A program made the position numbers and the translations under genes. A stretch of 64,000 nucleotides of DNA from Candidatus Hydrogenedentota bacterium (lineage in GTDB: Bacteria; Hydrogenedentota; Hydrogenedentia; Hydrogenedentales; CAITNO01). Shown here piece after piece: positions 15,892 to 24,847 of this stretch. Positions within the stretch are counted from its first letter, which is position 1, and each line of letters begins with the position of its first letter. The stretch lies in assembly GCA_903893795.1 (NCBI GenBank), contig CAITNO010000037.1:1-64000 (forward strand), read 5' to 3'. The notes under the pieces were generated by a model. The model made no database searches, was not told the origin of the DNA, and saw nothing but the letters and a program-made list of their open reading frames with translations.

Positions 15892-18800
15892 CTATGGCGT
15901 CAAGTCTCCGAAGGCCTGCTCCTTATCAAGATCTTGGGACAGGACACAGGGCCGGGGGGCGATGGCCGAGACGACCGCAGGGAGGTCGAAATACTTCAGC
16001 ACTCCGGGGAGGTACAGGCTTGCGGGTTGCCGCACTTCGTGCGAAATGAGCGACCGGTAGGAAGTGATGGGCGCTTCGGCGATAACGCGGTCGATTTCGG
16101 GGGTGCAGGCCGTCGCGAGCAGGGCGGTCTCGCCCATGCCGCGCTCGCCAACGAGACATACCTCGGTGACACCCGGCTGGGTCTTCAGCCAGCGCGCAAC
16201 GCACTCGATGTCGGCAATCCACTCGCCCGGCAAGGTGCGGCCGAGCATCCAGAGGTCGGTGGCGATTTCAAAGTCCCCGGCGGCGGACTCGCCCGTGCCG
16301 CGCAGGTCGGCGGCGCAGAGGCGCAGTCCTTTGGCCAACAGGCGGCGCGCGAAGGGGGAATCGAGGGTGAGGAGCTTGCTGCGCGGCGAGACGATCAGCA
16401 CGGCGGGGCCATCCGGAATGTCTTCTTTGGCGGCGCTCAGGACGGGCACGGTGATTCCCTTCTCGGGCGAGAGGTCCGTGCGATGCAGCTTCAGGCTGTC
16501 TGTCCTTGCGGACCCGAATTCGTCCGGCTCGACAGTCCCGGCAGGGGGCACGGCGCACACGGAACGGATGCGCGCGGCGAGGGCGGCCTTCCATGCGTCG
16601 AGACCGGGGCCTTCCTGCGGCGTGGTGAATTCGGGCTGGGCCGGGAGCATCCTGTTGACCAGCTTTTCGAGCAGCGGTCCCGTGAGCTGCCTGCCGTTGG
16701 GGAAGCAGCGGAGATTGGGATCATCCTTCGTTCCCACTTCGGCGGGCGCTTCGGGCACGGGCGCACCGTCGCCCTTGCCGGCGAGGGCCTTCAGAAAGAA
16801 GCCGTAGGCGGCTTCGCGCATCGGCTGGGAGTAGCCGTGGACGTCGTCAATTTCGACGAAGGAGAAATTGTCCGGCGCGGTGAGCGCATAGATCGACTTC
16901 ACCCGCGCTGCCGTTTCCCGCGCGCCATCGATTTGGAAATCGGCATCGCGGACCGCCGATATTTCCATCTGCGGCCGCGGGGCGACGCAGGCCATCAGGT
17001 CGGCCAGGGAACTGTCGCGGATGCAGTTGGGCACCTGGTTGCACAGGTCCACGCCGCCGTTCCAGTTCTGGCCCGACATGACGTCCAGGAAGGATTTCCA
17101 GGTGGTCGGATAGCAGACCGGCGCCACGGCCGCGAAGCGGTCGTCCACGGCGGCGGTGAATACCGTGTTGAGTCCGCCGCCGGAGGCGCCGGTGATGCCG
17201 ATGCGGGCGGCGTCGATCTCGGGCCGCGCGGCCAGGTAGTCCACGGCGCGCATGGACTCCCACACCATGAAGCCCTCCTGTGACAGGCCCGCGAGGAGGG
17301 GAAAGCGGTGGCCGTGCTCGCCCCGCGCGAAGCGCTCGCCCTGGCCGATGGGGTCGAAGCTGAGCACGGCCACGCCGTGCCTGGCCATGCCGATGCAGAA
17401 TGCGCGCGGGTCCTTCTCCGTCTTGCCGCCGTACCAGTGGCCGAGCACATGAAGCACGCAGGGCATCGGTCGGGCCGTGTTTTTCGGCAGATAGAGGTGC
17501 GCGGACACGGGGATGCCCGGCCACGCCTCGTAGACAATCTTCTCCAGCGTATAGTCCGGGTCGTCGAGCGTTCCGGCGCTTTGCGCGTTAAGCGGTGTGC
17601 GTTCGGGCAACGGGTCGAGTCCGAGCGAGGGCAGAAGCCTGTCGCGCAGTTCTTTTCTGCGCGCGGCCCATGCCTCTGCCGAGTCCGCCTTCGGCAGTTT
17701 TTCCTGCGACTCCTTCGTGAGCGCCTTTATGTGCTGGTACATCTGCGCGCGCTGGAAAGAATCCTTTTCCCATTTCATGGCCGCATGGCCAATCCTCTCC
17801 TCCTCATGGCCGGAGACCGGCCGGGCCAGGGCCGCCTCGGTCTCGGCGAGTTCGGAGTTGTACAGCGGCAGCAGCTCTTTCCAGCCATAAGGGCAGGGAA
17901 GTCCCTTGCTGGGATTCCACGCAGGCACATCGCTCAGGCTTTCATAGGTTCCGTTGGTGAGCTTGGTCAACTGGCAAAAGTCACCCACCGACGCGCGCAG
18001 GCTCTCCAAACAAATTGTGCTGTTGGCGGGAACGTCCACGCCCGCGTCCACAAGCGCCTTGGCCACCGTCGCCTTGGACTTTTCGGCATAGAAGCGCGCC
18101 AGGTAAAGCACGGCCTCGGCATCGGTGGCGATGCGCCGCGCGTCATCACGGTTGCCGGTGGCGGTATCGGCGCCCTTTTGCGCGGCTTCAAGGGCCTTCC
18201 CGGCCTCCTTTTCCTTCTGGGCGAAGAAATCGCTGGGACTCGTCTCGGTGACCGCTTTTCCCTCCCTCATCGCGGCGATGTATTCGGGCATGCGCGCCAC
18301 GCCGCCTGTCGGCAGGAAGGGAATGCCCGGCGCGGCGGCCAACTGCTCCATGGTGGCACCGGCCGAAACCACGGTGTGGTTGTCGTTGCCGATCCAGAGC
18401 AGCCGCTGGATGGCGGGCAGCACGTCCGCCCCCGCCTCAAAGGACTCCAGCAGCGGCGCGGCCGCAGCCTCGCCATAGCTCTTCGCAAGCAGGCCCTGCC
18501 AGTACTGCCGCTCCCCTTCGGGGTCGCGGTCCGGATTCCACGCATAGCGCCCCCACGCCTCAAACCAGAGCCGGTCGCGGTGCCACTGCAGTTCGGGCGC
18601 GTCCCCTTTGTCACAGCCATAGGGCCAGCGCCAGGCCTTGCGTGGATAGAGGTGCAACCCCGTAGCGCCCGCGCCGACGGCGCTCTGCATGCACTTCTGG
18701 ATGTAGGACGGCGGGTTCCACCGGAACGGTTCCAGATTGCCCAGACAGTGGATGTTGACCACATGGTTGCCCGTGACGGCGGCCCAGTCTTTCGCGGCCG

Positions 18801-19815
18801 GATCAATCTCCGTGCCTGCAATCATCTCCACGTTGAACTTGTGCTCGGTGTAGAGGCGCGGGTAGTGGCCCACGAGCCGTTTCATGTGCTCCAGGTCGAT
18901 GCCCCAGGCGCGCACCATGATGGGCGGCGTCTTGCCCGTGCGCTTGACCGCCTCGAAAATGACGTTGTTGATCCAGTCCGAGGTGTACTCCAGTTGCAGT
19001 GCCTCGCCGGGGCAGATATAGAGGCCGATGCCGGGAAACTCGCTGACGAAGCGCTCGATGCAGTAGCCCGTGTACTCGGTCAGCAGGGGCGTCGGCTTGG
19101 GGTTCCAGGCGGGCAGGTCGTGCGCCTTCTGAAAGTAGACCGAGGTGTGAATGTTGTAGAACTGGAACATGAGCCAGATGTTCCGCTTCGCCGCCTCCGC
19201 ACCGAGCCACATCAGCATGTCGTGGTTGCGCGCGATCAACGCCGGGTCCATGCCCGCCTGCGCCTCGGGATACTTGTCCAGCTTGACGAAATAGTCAAAG
19301 GGGTGGCCGTTCCAGAAGGCGATATAGTTGAACCCGTTGGCCGTGAGGAAATCGAGATACTCGGTCCACAGCGCCTTGTCGTAGAAGAACGGGAACTCCT
19401 CCGGCGTGACGGGATAGTCATAGGTGCCCAACTTCATGAGCAGGATGCAGGTACCGCGCAGACTCAGCCGCGGCCCGTCGGTCACATCCAAAGCCTCGGG
19501 CAGACGGCCCAGTTCCCGCACGCGCCGTCCCAGGTCGAGACAGCCGTAGAGCGCACCGGCCGCGTCGAAACCCTCCACGCGGGCCAGTCCGTCCGCCACG
19601 GTCAACCGGTACCCCTCGGGCTTCTTCACCGTGCCGTCCGCTGGCGGCGGGACGACCGAAACCTCCAATGCGGCCACGCCCAGACCCGACTGTTCCAGTG
19701 CGGCCGTAGCCTGCGCAATACCCCACGCAACGCGCGGGTCTTTGTTGCCATTTTCTGCCGTAAAGGACATACCGGTGCAGCACAGCGCGATACAAAAAGA
19801 GAAGAAAGACTTCAT
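15892..19815 (-). CDS. Secreted glycosidase-esterase fusion (hexosaminidase/glucuronidase-like barrel plus acetyl xylan esterase-like domains)
   Basis: The 1307-residue exported protein has a signal peptide (MKSFFSFCIALCCTGMSFTA). Residues 25-130 resemble the small domain preceding GH20-type barrels (VEGFDAAGALYGCLDLGRRV), 130-450 look like a TIM barrel (NYIAFWNGHPFDYF, GLYICPGEALQLEYTSD), and 450-680 are helical. From about 690 an acetyl xylan esterase/dienelactone-type alpha/beta hydrolase follows, with Ser878 in GASGGG and a likely His993 in DDVHGYS. A second hydrolase-like module (about 1110-1307) has GERGMG, so Arg1225 stands where the nucleophile would be and it is probably inactive. 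It may deacylate and cleave the same polysaccharide. An upstream in-frame start (19863) lies before the signal peptide and is rejected. Confidence 0.72.
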   Translation of the reverse strand: MKSFFSFCIALCCTGMSFTAENGNKDPRVAWGIAQATAALEQSGLGVAALEVSVVPPPADGTVKKPEGYRLTVADGLARVEGFDAAGALYGCLDLGRRVRELGRLPEALDVTDGPRLSLRGTCILLMKLGTYDYPVTPEEFPFFYDKALWTEYLDFLTANGFNYIAFWNGHPFDYFVKLDKYPEAQAGMDPALIARNHDMLMWLGAEAAKRNIWLMFQFYNIHTSVYFQKAHDLPAWNPKPTPLLTEYTGYCIERFVSEFPGIGLYICPGEALQLEYTSDWINNVIFEAVKRTGKTPPIMVRAWGIDLEHMKRLVGHYPRLYTEHKFNVEMIAGTEIDPAAKDWAAVTGNHVVNIHCLGNLEPFRWNPPSYIQKCMQSAVGAGATGLHLYPRKAWRWPYGCDKGDAPELQWHRDRLWFEAWGRYAWNPDRDPEGERQYWQGLLAKSYGEAAAAPLLESFEAGADVLPAIQRLLWIGNDNHTVVSAGATMEQLAAAPGIPFLPTGGVARMPEYIAAMREGKAVTETSPSDFFAQKEKEAGKALEAAQKGADTATGNRDDARRIATDAEAVLYLARFYAEKSKATVAKALVDAGVDVPANSTICLESLRASVGDFCQLTKLTNGTYESLSDVPAWNPSKGLPCPYGWKELLPLYNSELAETEAALARPVSGHEEERIGHAAMKWEKDSFQRAQMYQHIKALTKESQEKLPKADSAEAWAARRKELRDRLLPSLGLDPLPERTPLNAQSAGTLDDPDYTLEKIVYEAWPGIPVSAHLYLPKNTARPMPCVLHVLGHWYGGKTEKDPRAFCIGMARHGVAVLSFDPIGQGERFARGEHGHRFPLLAGLSQEGFMVWESMRAVDYLAARPEIDAARIGITGASGGGLNTVFTAAVDDRFAAVAPVCYPTTWKSFLDVMSGQNWNGGVDLCNQVPNCIRDSSLADLMACVAPRPQMEISAVRDADFQIDGARETAARVKSIYALTAPDNFSFVEIDDVHGYSQPMREAAYGFFLKALAGKGDGAPVPEAPAEVGTKDDPNLRCFPNGRQLTGPLLEKLVNRMLPAQPEFTTPQEGPGLDAWKAALAARIRSVCAVPPAGTVEPDEFGSARTDSLKLHRTDLSPEKGITVPVLSAAKEDIPDGPAVLIVSPRSKLLTLDSPFARRLLAKGLRLCAADLRGTGESAAGDFEIATDLWMLGRTLPGEWIADIECVARWLKTQPGVTEVCLVGERGMGETALLATACTPEIDRVIAEAPITSYRSLISHEVRQPASLYLPGVLKYFDLPAVVSAIAPRPCVLSQDLDKEQAFGDLTP

Positions 19816-19863
19816 GTCCGTGTCTACCTTTTCGGCTTGGGGTGGTGGCGCCTCAATCGCCAT

Positions 19864-19893
19864 GCCCTATGATGACACGCCCGGGGCAGTCAA
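19864..19893 (-). promoter_or_regulatory. Possible promoter for the fusion hydrolase
   Basis: TTGACT (19893-19888) is a good -35; the matching -10 (TAGGGC, 18-base spacer) is weak. The remaining spacer up to 20023 shows nothing I can name. Confidence 0.35.
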
Positions 19894-20023
19894 CGAAACC
19901 TGAGAATGTGTGGCAGGGATGCAGACTGACAGAAAAATGGATAGCACCTTTTGGGTGCGGGCGCAACTCCCCGCTTTTGTCCCCGGAGGGGGCGAACAGG
20001 TGTACGCGCTTTGGGCCGAACTC

Positions 20024-21604
20024 TTACAATCGATTCCAGCGCGTGTGCAGCTCCAACCGGAGGCCCAGCCAGGCCGTCTTGAGCATGCCGCCCAGTCCGC
20101 CGGAGAAACTCGCGTCGAAGATCTTCATGAACATCCCGAATTTCTTCTTCGAGTAGGGATACCAGTAGGCTTCCAGGCGGCTGCTGTCCTTGTCGATCAT
20201 GATGGATTTGACGTTGGAGAAGCCGTGCAGGCCGAAGGCGCCCTTGTAGCGGCCGAAGCCGCTGTCGCGCACACCGCCAAATGGCAACGCGGGATTACCC
20301 AGGGTGACGAGGACATTGTTGATGGACACATTGCCGGTGACCAGGGCGCGGGCGACGCGCTCCGCGCGGACAAGGTCGTGGGACCACACGCTGGAGGCCA
20401 GTCCGTAGGGAGAATCATTGCCCATTTGGATCGCCTCTTCCTCCGTCTTGAAGGGGGTCACGGTGACCACGGGACCAAAGGTTTCGCTCCACTGGATGGG
20501 CATGCGGGGGGTGGTGTGGGTCACAATGGTCGGAGGCAGGACATGGGAGCCCGGCTTGCGGCTGCCGCCCTGTTCAATGACGGCGCCTGCGGCCACCGAC
20601 TCCTCCAGTTGCTGCTCGATTTCCTGGATCTGGAATTCGGGCGTCATGCAGCCCATCATGAGCGACTCTTCGCCCTCGGCCGCCTTGGGCGAATCGAGCG
20701 TAACGATCTTGGCCGCTTTCTCCTTGAGCATCTTCAGGAAGGGCTCGTAGATTTTCTCCTGCACGAAAATGCGCTCGACCGAGGTGCAGGTCTGGCCGCA
20801 GTTGACAAAACCACCCCAGAGCGCGCCGTTGACGGCCCGTTCCAGGTTCACGTCATCGAAGACGATCATGGGGTCTTTGCCGCCCAGTTCCAGTTCCACC
20901 GGCACCAGCATTTCGGCCGCGCGGGCCATTACTTTCTTGCCCACGCCGACGCTGCCCGTGAAGAAGATTTTCGAGGGCTTTTTGTCGATCAGCAGGTTGG
21001 CCGTCTTGCGGCTCGCGTAGACCACCTGAAGCGCGTCGGGCATGAAGCCGCTGCCGGCGATGATGTCCTCCAGGAGCCCCTTGAGCGGCGTCTCTTTGGA
21101 CGGCTTGAGAATAACCGAATTGCCCGCGACAAACGCGCAGATGAACGGAAGGAACGAGAGGTTGAAGGGGTAGTTCCAGGGGGAGATGATGAGCACCGGG
21201 CCCATGGGGTCAAACACCACCTTCGACTTCTTCCCGTAAAGCACCAGCGGTGTGGGCGCCCACTGGTCGGCCAGCATCTTCTCGGCGTTCTTCTGGTAAT
21301 AGTCAATAATGTCCACCGCCGGGAAGACCTCGCAGGTGAGCGCGTCAAAAAGGCTCTTGCCCGCCTCGTCTGTGATCTTCTGGGCGATGGCGCGGCGGTT
21401 CTGGATGATATAGCGCTTGATCTTGTCCAGTTCGTCCATCCGCTGGCGCACCGTCATGCGCCGGAGCTTCTCGAAGGCGGCATAGGCGCGCTCGTAGACC
21501 TGGTCCACCTCTTCCGTCGTCGGTTCCTCCACGCGGTAGAGTTCCTCACCGGTGCGCGGATTGTTCACGACAATCACAGGCCGCTCTTCAACGCTCGTGC
21601 TCAT
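20024..21604 (-). CDS. NAD(P)-dependent aldehyde dehydrogenase 1
   Basis: This 526-residue cytosolic enzyme oxidises an aldehyde to its acid or acyl product. Catalytic Cys273 sits in NCGQTCTS, general base Glu239 in ELGGKDP and Asn144 in SPWNYPF. About 50 extra residues extend the C-terminus beyond the fold, ending in basic and hydrophobic sequence (AYWYPYSKKKFGMF, GGLGGMLKTAWLGL), which may contact the membrane as in long-chain or carotenoid aldehyde dehydrogenases. The start at 21604 has AAGGAG 9 bases upstream; a start 31 codons earlier lacks one. It follows a second aldehyde dehydrogenase on the same strand after 158 bases. The natural aldehyde is unknown; fatty aldehydes are an inference. 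Confidence 0.9.
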   Translation of the reverse strand: MSTSVEERPVIVVNNPRTGEELYRVEEPTTEEVDQVYERAYAAFEKLRRMTVRQRMDELDKIKRYIIQNRRAIAQKITDEAGKSLFDALTCEVFPAVDIIDYYQKNAEKMLADQWAPTPLVLYGKKSKVVFDPMGPVLIISPWNYPFNLSFLPFICAFVAGNSVILKPSKETPLKGLLEDIIAGSGFMPDALQVVYASRKTANLLIDKKPSKIFFTGSVGVGKKVMARAAEMLVPVELELGGKDPMIVFDDVNLERAVNGALWGGFVNCGQTCTSVERIFVQEKIYEPFLKMLKEKAAKIVTLDSPKAAEGEESLMMGCMTPEFQIQEIEQQLEESVAAGAVIEQGGSRKPGSHVLPPTIVTHTTPRMPIQWSETFGPVVTVTPFKTEEEAIQMGNDSPYGLASSVWSHDLVRAERVARALVTGNVSINNVLVTLGNPALPFGGVRDSGFGRYKGAFGLHGFSNVKSIMIDKDSSRLEAYWYPYSKKKFGMFMKIFDASFSGGLGGMLKTAWLGLRLELHTRWNRL

Positions 21605-21762
21605 CTGCGAAAACTCCTTGTTCAATCGCCCGCTGTCCAAAGCAGGAACCAACGCCATGCTTCTGTCTCTGGGAACAACCGCAGGACCCGCCCGCATTCA
21701 CACTGCTTCTGGACTTCAAGTCCCGACTATTGGTGTCGGATATATCATCCCGGGAGGGGCGG

Positions 21763-23160
21763 TCAGCTGGGAATATCCGTGCGCAGGTGCATGCTCTTCA
21801 GCCGGGTCAGGTGGTGAAGGCCGTAGGCCGACAGCGTGGCGCCGCGACCCGTGTCCTTCACGCCGCACCACGGCAGCGCCGGGTCCAGGAAATCGCAGCG
21901 GTTCATGTAGAAGGTGCCGGTTTCAATGCGCTCGCCCACCCGAATGGCGCGGTCTAGGTCGGAAGTCCAGATCGAGGCGGTGAGGCCGTAGGGGCTGTCA
22001 TTCATGTGCCGGATCGCCTCCTCATCACTGGAAACGGGCAGTATTCCGATCACCGGTCCAAAGCTCTCTTCCTGCATCAGGGAACAGCTCTGCGGGGCAT
22101 CGGCCACCACGGCGGGGGCGAGGAACCAGCCCTGTGACGGGGTGGCAAATTCTTTCGGGTCCACCACGAGACGGCCGCCGGCGCTGACGGCTGAGGCGAC
22201 CTGTTCCCGCAGGAATTCCGCCGCGCCTTTAGAGGCCAGCGGACCAATGGAGGTTTCGGCCGACATTGGGTCGCCAAGCATGTACTGCCGCACCCCGGCG
22301 GCGTAGGCCTCGACAAAGCGCTCATAGATGGACTTGTCCACGTAGACCCGCTCCACGGCGCAGCAGGACTGGCCGGCATTGTAGAAGGCGCCGTCCACGC
22401 AGTTGGCCACGGCATAGTCGAAATCGGCGTCGGCGCACACGTAGGCGGGGTCTTTTCCGCCCAGTTCCAGGCCAACGTCAATAAAACGGCCGGCCGTCGA
22501 CTGCATCACTTCATGGCCGCCCTTGACCGAACCGGTAAAGGAGACATGGTCCACGCCGGAGTGCTGCATCAGCAGTTCGGTGACCTGGTGGCTGGCCACC
22601 ACGTTCTGGACGAGGTATTCGGGCGCACCGGCCCGGCGAAAGGCCTCGGCAAAGGCCTCGCCGCAGAGCGGCGTGCGGCTCGAATGCTTGATAATCACCG
22701 CATTGCCCGCCAGCACCGCAGGCACAATCACGTTTACCGCGATCAGCAGGGGATAGTTCCAGGCGGCAATGTCCACCACCACGCCCAGGGGCTCATGGAG
22801 GATGTAGCGCTGGAAACCGGGCTTTTCGGGCAGCCATTCATCCGCCAGCGCCGCTTCGGCAATGCTCGCCATGTGTTCCGACCGTCCCAGGAGCCCGCCC
22901 ACCTCGTTCACAGACTGCGACAGGGGCTTGCCCATCTGAATCGTAAGATTGCGGGCGATGTCGTCGCGCATGCCTTCAAATTCGGCCATAAAACGCCTGC
23001 AAAGGGCCACGCGCTCCGAGACAGCCGTCTCCTTCCAGGCGAGAAAGGCGGTTCGGGCGCGTTTTACCACCAGGTCCACCTGATCGGCCCCCAGCAGCGG
23101 CAAAGTAAAGGCCACCTGTTCGGTGTAGGGATTGACTATGCGAAGTTCATTTTGGTTCAT
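21763..23160 (-). CDS. NAD(P)-dependent aldehyde dehydrogenase 2
   Basis: The 465-residue soluble enzyme has Asn135 in AAWNYP, Glu232 in LELGGKDP and Cys266 in NAGQSCCAVE, so the active site is complete. Length and motifs fit the succinate-semialdehyde/short-chain aldehyde group more than the longer neighbour. It lacks the C-terminal extension of aldehyde dehydrogenase 1 and is clearly only a distant paralogue, so the two probably act on different aldehydes. It is the first gene of the pair, with GGAG 11 bases before the ATG and a TATAAT -10 about 90 bases upstream. Confidence 0.9.
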   Translation of the reverse strand: MNQNELRIVNPYTEQVAFTLPLLGADQVDLVVKRARTAFLAWKETAVSERVALCRRFMAEFEGMRDDIARNLTIQMGKPLSQSVNEVGGLLGRSEHMASIAEAALADEWLPEKPGFQRYILHEPLGVVVDIAAWNYPLLIAVNVIVPAVLAGNAVIIKHSSRTPLCGEAFAEAFRRAGAPEYLVQNVVASHQVTELLMQHSGVDHVSFTGSVKGGHEVMQSTAGRFIDVGLELGGKDPAYVCADADFDYAVANCVDGAFYNAGQSCCAVERVYVDKSIYERFVEAYAAGVRQYMLGDPMSAETSIGPLASKGAAEFLREQVASAVSAGGRLVVDPKEFATPSQGWFLAPAVVADAPQSCSLMQEESFGPVIGILPVSSDEEAIRHMNDSPYGLTASIWTSDLDRAIRVGERIETGTFYMNRCDFLDPALPWCGVKDTGRGATLSAYGLHHLTRLKSMHLRTDIPS

Positions 23161-23247
23161 GATCTTGTCGGCTCCAGTCTGTCTTGTGTTCAGGCCCGTG
23201 AAAATGGCAACACCTGTCCTTTGTCTTCCAAGGAATGAAGACAGATT

Positions 23248-23274
23248 ATTATACGTTTGCTCACCAATTGTCCA
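23248..23274 (-). promoter_or_regulatory. Promoter for the aldehyde dehydrogenase pair
   Basis: A perfect -10 TATAAT (23253-23248, minus strand) is preceded by TGGACA (23274-23269) at 15 bases, shorter than ideal. It faces away from the divergent promoter at 23337. Confidence 0.5.
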
Positions 23275-23336
23275 CCCTCCGCCTCAGCGCATTTGAAAAA
23301 CTGCCCGACAGATGACAGACGGGCCAATGGTGTGAC

Positions 23337-23365
23337 TTGACAGTCGCGGAAAATTGGGATAGGCT
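23337..23365 (+). promoter_or_regulatory. Sigma70-type promoter for the 23413 gene
   Basis: TTGACA (23337-23342) and TAGGCT (23360-23365) are separated by 17 bases. Transcription would start near 23372, which argues for a translation start at 23413 and not the ATG at 23380. Confidence 0.6.
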
Positions 23366-23412
23366 ATCGCGTAATCAGAATGGCATGGGCCGGGGATATA
23401 TACAGAGAGCGC

Positions 23413-24771
23413 ATGGGGCTGCTGACACGCAATTCAATCAATACGCGCAAGAGAAAAACCCGAAGAATGGTCCTGGCGCGAATACTGGTCGGGGGAATTG
23501 CACTAGTCTTTGCCGCGCTCATTTGCGTGGCGAGTTTCCTGCCCAAACCCGCTGACTCCGCCGAGATAAAGGCTGCGCTTGAGGAGGCGGCCAATGACCA
23601 GGCGGCGCGCGACACGGCCTTGAAAGAGGCGCGGAAGGCCGTGTCCAAAGACGCCGCGATCCCGCCGGAATGGGACTTTACGAAGGTTCTGGAAGCGCTT
23701 GATGGGAAGTCCGGAAACGTGCCCGCCCAACTCGCGAGCAACTATATTGCAAACTGCGACGACATTCCGGACACGGCCATGGACTGTCTGCGCGGTCTTC
23801 TGGAAGATGACACCCGAAAGCCAAGCAACCCATTCTATTTTCCGCTGGACCCCGCCAAGCAGTCGAAAACGGAGATTCTTACAAATCTCCGAACCTTTCT
23901 AACCGGGTTGAAGCCGCTTCGGGATGTCGAGGTCGGACTGGAACTGGGCCTGTGCCAGGGCGCGGTGGATGCCTACGCAGACCCTGACTATTCAAACATT
24001 GTCAACCTTTGCATCCTCTTTGCGGGGCGGGCCGCATGCGAGGCGCAGGCGGGGGATCACATTCAGGCGATGAAGACCTGTCTTGCGGGATACCGCCTTG
24101 CGCTGTTGCTGGGGGAATGGCCGCATTTCCACGGTTATATGAACCTATACTACGCTGACCGCCAGATCGACTTTGCGCTCTGCCGCGCAATAGATGCGGG
24201 TCCTCTGAATGAACAAGACCAGGCGCGGTTGCTGGAAACGCTTGACGGACGAAAATCCACGAAAGGACTTGCCAAGGCATTGCGACTGCACGCCGCCCAT
24301 CTGGAGGTCGGTCTGGAATGTACGGAGCGTGGATACCCGAAGACCTTCGAATACGGATTTGCCTTCACCGGTCGCGGTTCGATGGAGCGGGCAAAGAGGC
24401 TCTGCGCGCTGTTTAACAGGCCACCCTATGCCGTCACGCAGGAGATTGGCCAAATCGGCGACCATAGGGCTGTTGGCGTCTGGGCAAATCGTCTGTGCGA
24501 CAACGGGATTCTTTCCTACAAAATGCACGGGAGAGAGGCGCTGATGGGAGACATCGCGCGCATCGTTTTCGCGCTCAAGGCCCACGCGCATAAGCAGGGC
24601 GCCTATCCCGCCTCACTGCAGGAATTATCCCCTCTTCCTTTAACGGAAATACCCATTGACCCCCTGACTGGGAGTCCGATCGTTTATCAGGGCGGCGGCA
24701 ACGGATTCAGTATCAGTGCCCCACCCGCACAAGGCATTTGGGCCGAGATGTATTGGGTCGCCAGAAAGTGA
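23413..24771 (+). CDS. Membrane-anchored protein of unknown function
   Basis: I do not recognise this 452-residue protein. After a basic N-terminus (NTRKRKTRR) there is one membrane helix at about residues 22-40 (ILVGGIALVFAALICVAS), so most of the chain is periplasmic. A charged, probably helical stretch follows (AEIKAALEEAANDQAARDTAL). The C-terminal 50 residues (AYPASLQELSPLPLTEIPIDPLTGSPIVYQ) resemble the end of exported, pilin-like proteins in which such a segment follows a helix. It contains nine or so Cys, unusual for an exported protein here. The start is chosen as the first ATG (MGLLTRN) compatible with the promoter; 23380 and 23467 are alternatives. Convergent with nuoN. Confidence 0.6.
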   Translation: MGLLTRNSINTRKRKTRRMVLARILVGGIALVFAALICVASFLPKPADSAEIKAALEEAANDQAARDTALKEARKAVSKDAAIPPEWDFTKVLEALDGKSGNVPAQLASNYIANCDDIPDTAMDCLRGLLEDDTRKPSNPFYFPLDPAKQSKTEILTNLRTFLTGLKPLRDVEVGLELGLCQGAVDAYADPDYSNIVNLCILFAGRAACEAQAGDHIQAMKTCLAGYRLALLLGEWPHFHGYMNLYYADRQIDFALCRAIDAGPLNEQDQARLLETLDGRKSTKGLAKALRLHAAHLEVGLECTERGYPKTFEYGFAFTGRGSMERAKRLCALFNRPPYAVTQEIGQIGDHRAVGVWANRLCDNGILSYKMHGREALMGDIARIVFALKAHAHKQGAYPASLQELSPLPLTEIPIDPLTGSPIVYQGGGNGFSISAPPAQGIWAEMYWVARK

Positions 24772-24778
24772 GCCCCTG

Positions 24779-24819
24779 CCTGATCGGCATGGATTTTGGC
24801 TGCTTTGTATGCCGACAGG
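24779..24819. terminator. Hairpin between convergent genes
   Basis: CCTGATCGGCAT (24779-24790) can pair with ATGCCGACAGG (24809-24819) with one bulge. It lies between the stops of the 23413 gene and nuoN, the right place for a shared terminator, but has no U-tract on either side. Confidence 0.35.
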
Positions 24820-24847
24820 ACCCTCGGGCGTCACGTGTGCGGCGAGA

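Noticed and set aside
17308..19872. 854-codon plus-strand frame opposite the fusion hydrolase
   Set aside because: No recognisable domain and Arg/His-rich antisense composition, while the minus strand has clear hydrolase motifs.
19910..21817. 635-codon plus-strand frame opposite the aldehyde dehydrogenase
   Set aside because: It is antisense to a gene with a complete active site and lacks a ribosome-binding site.
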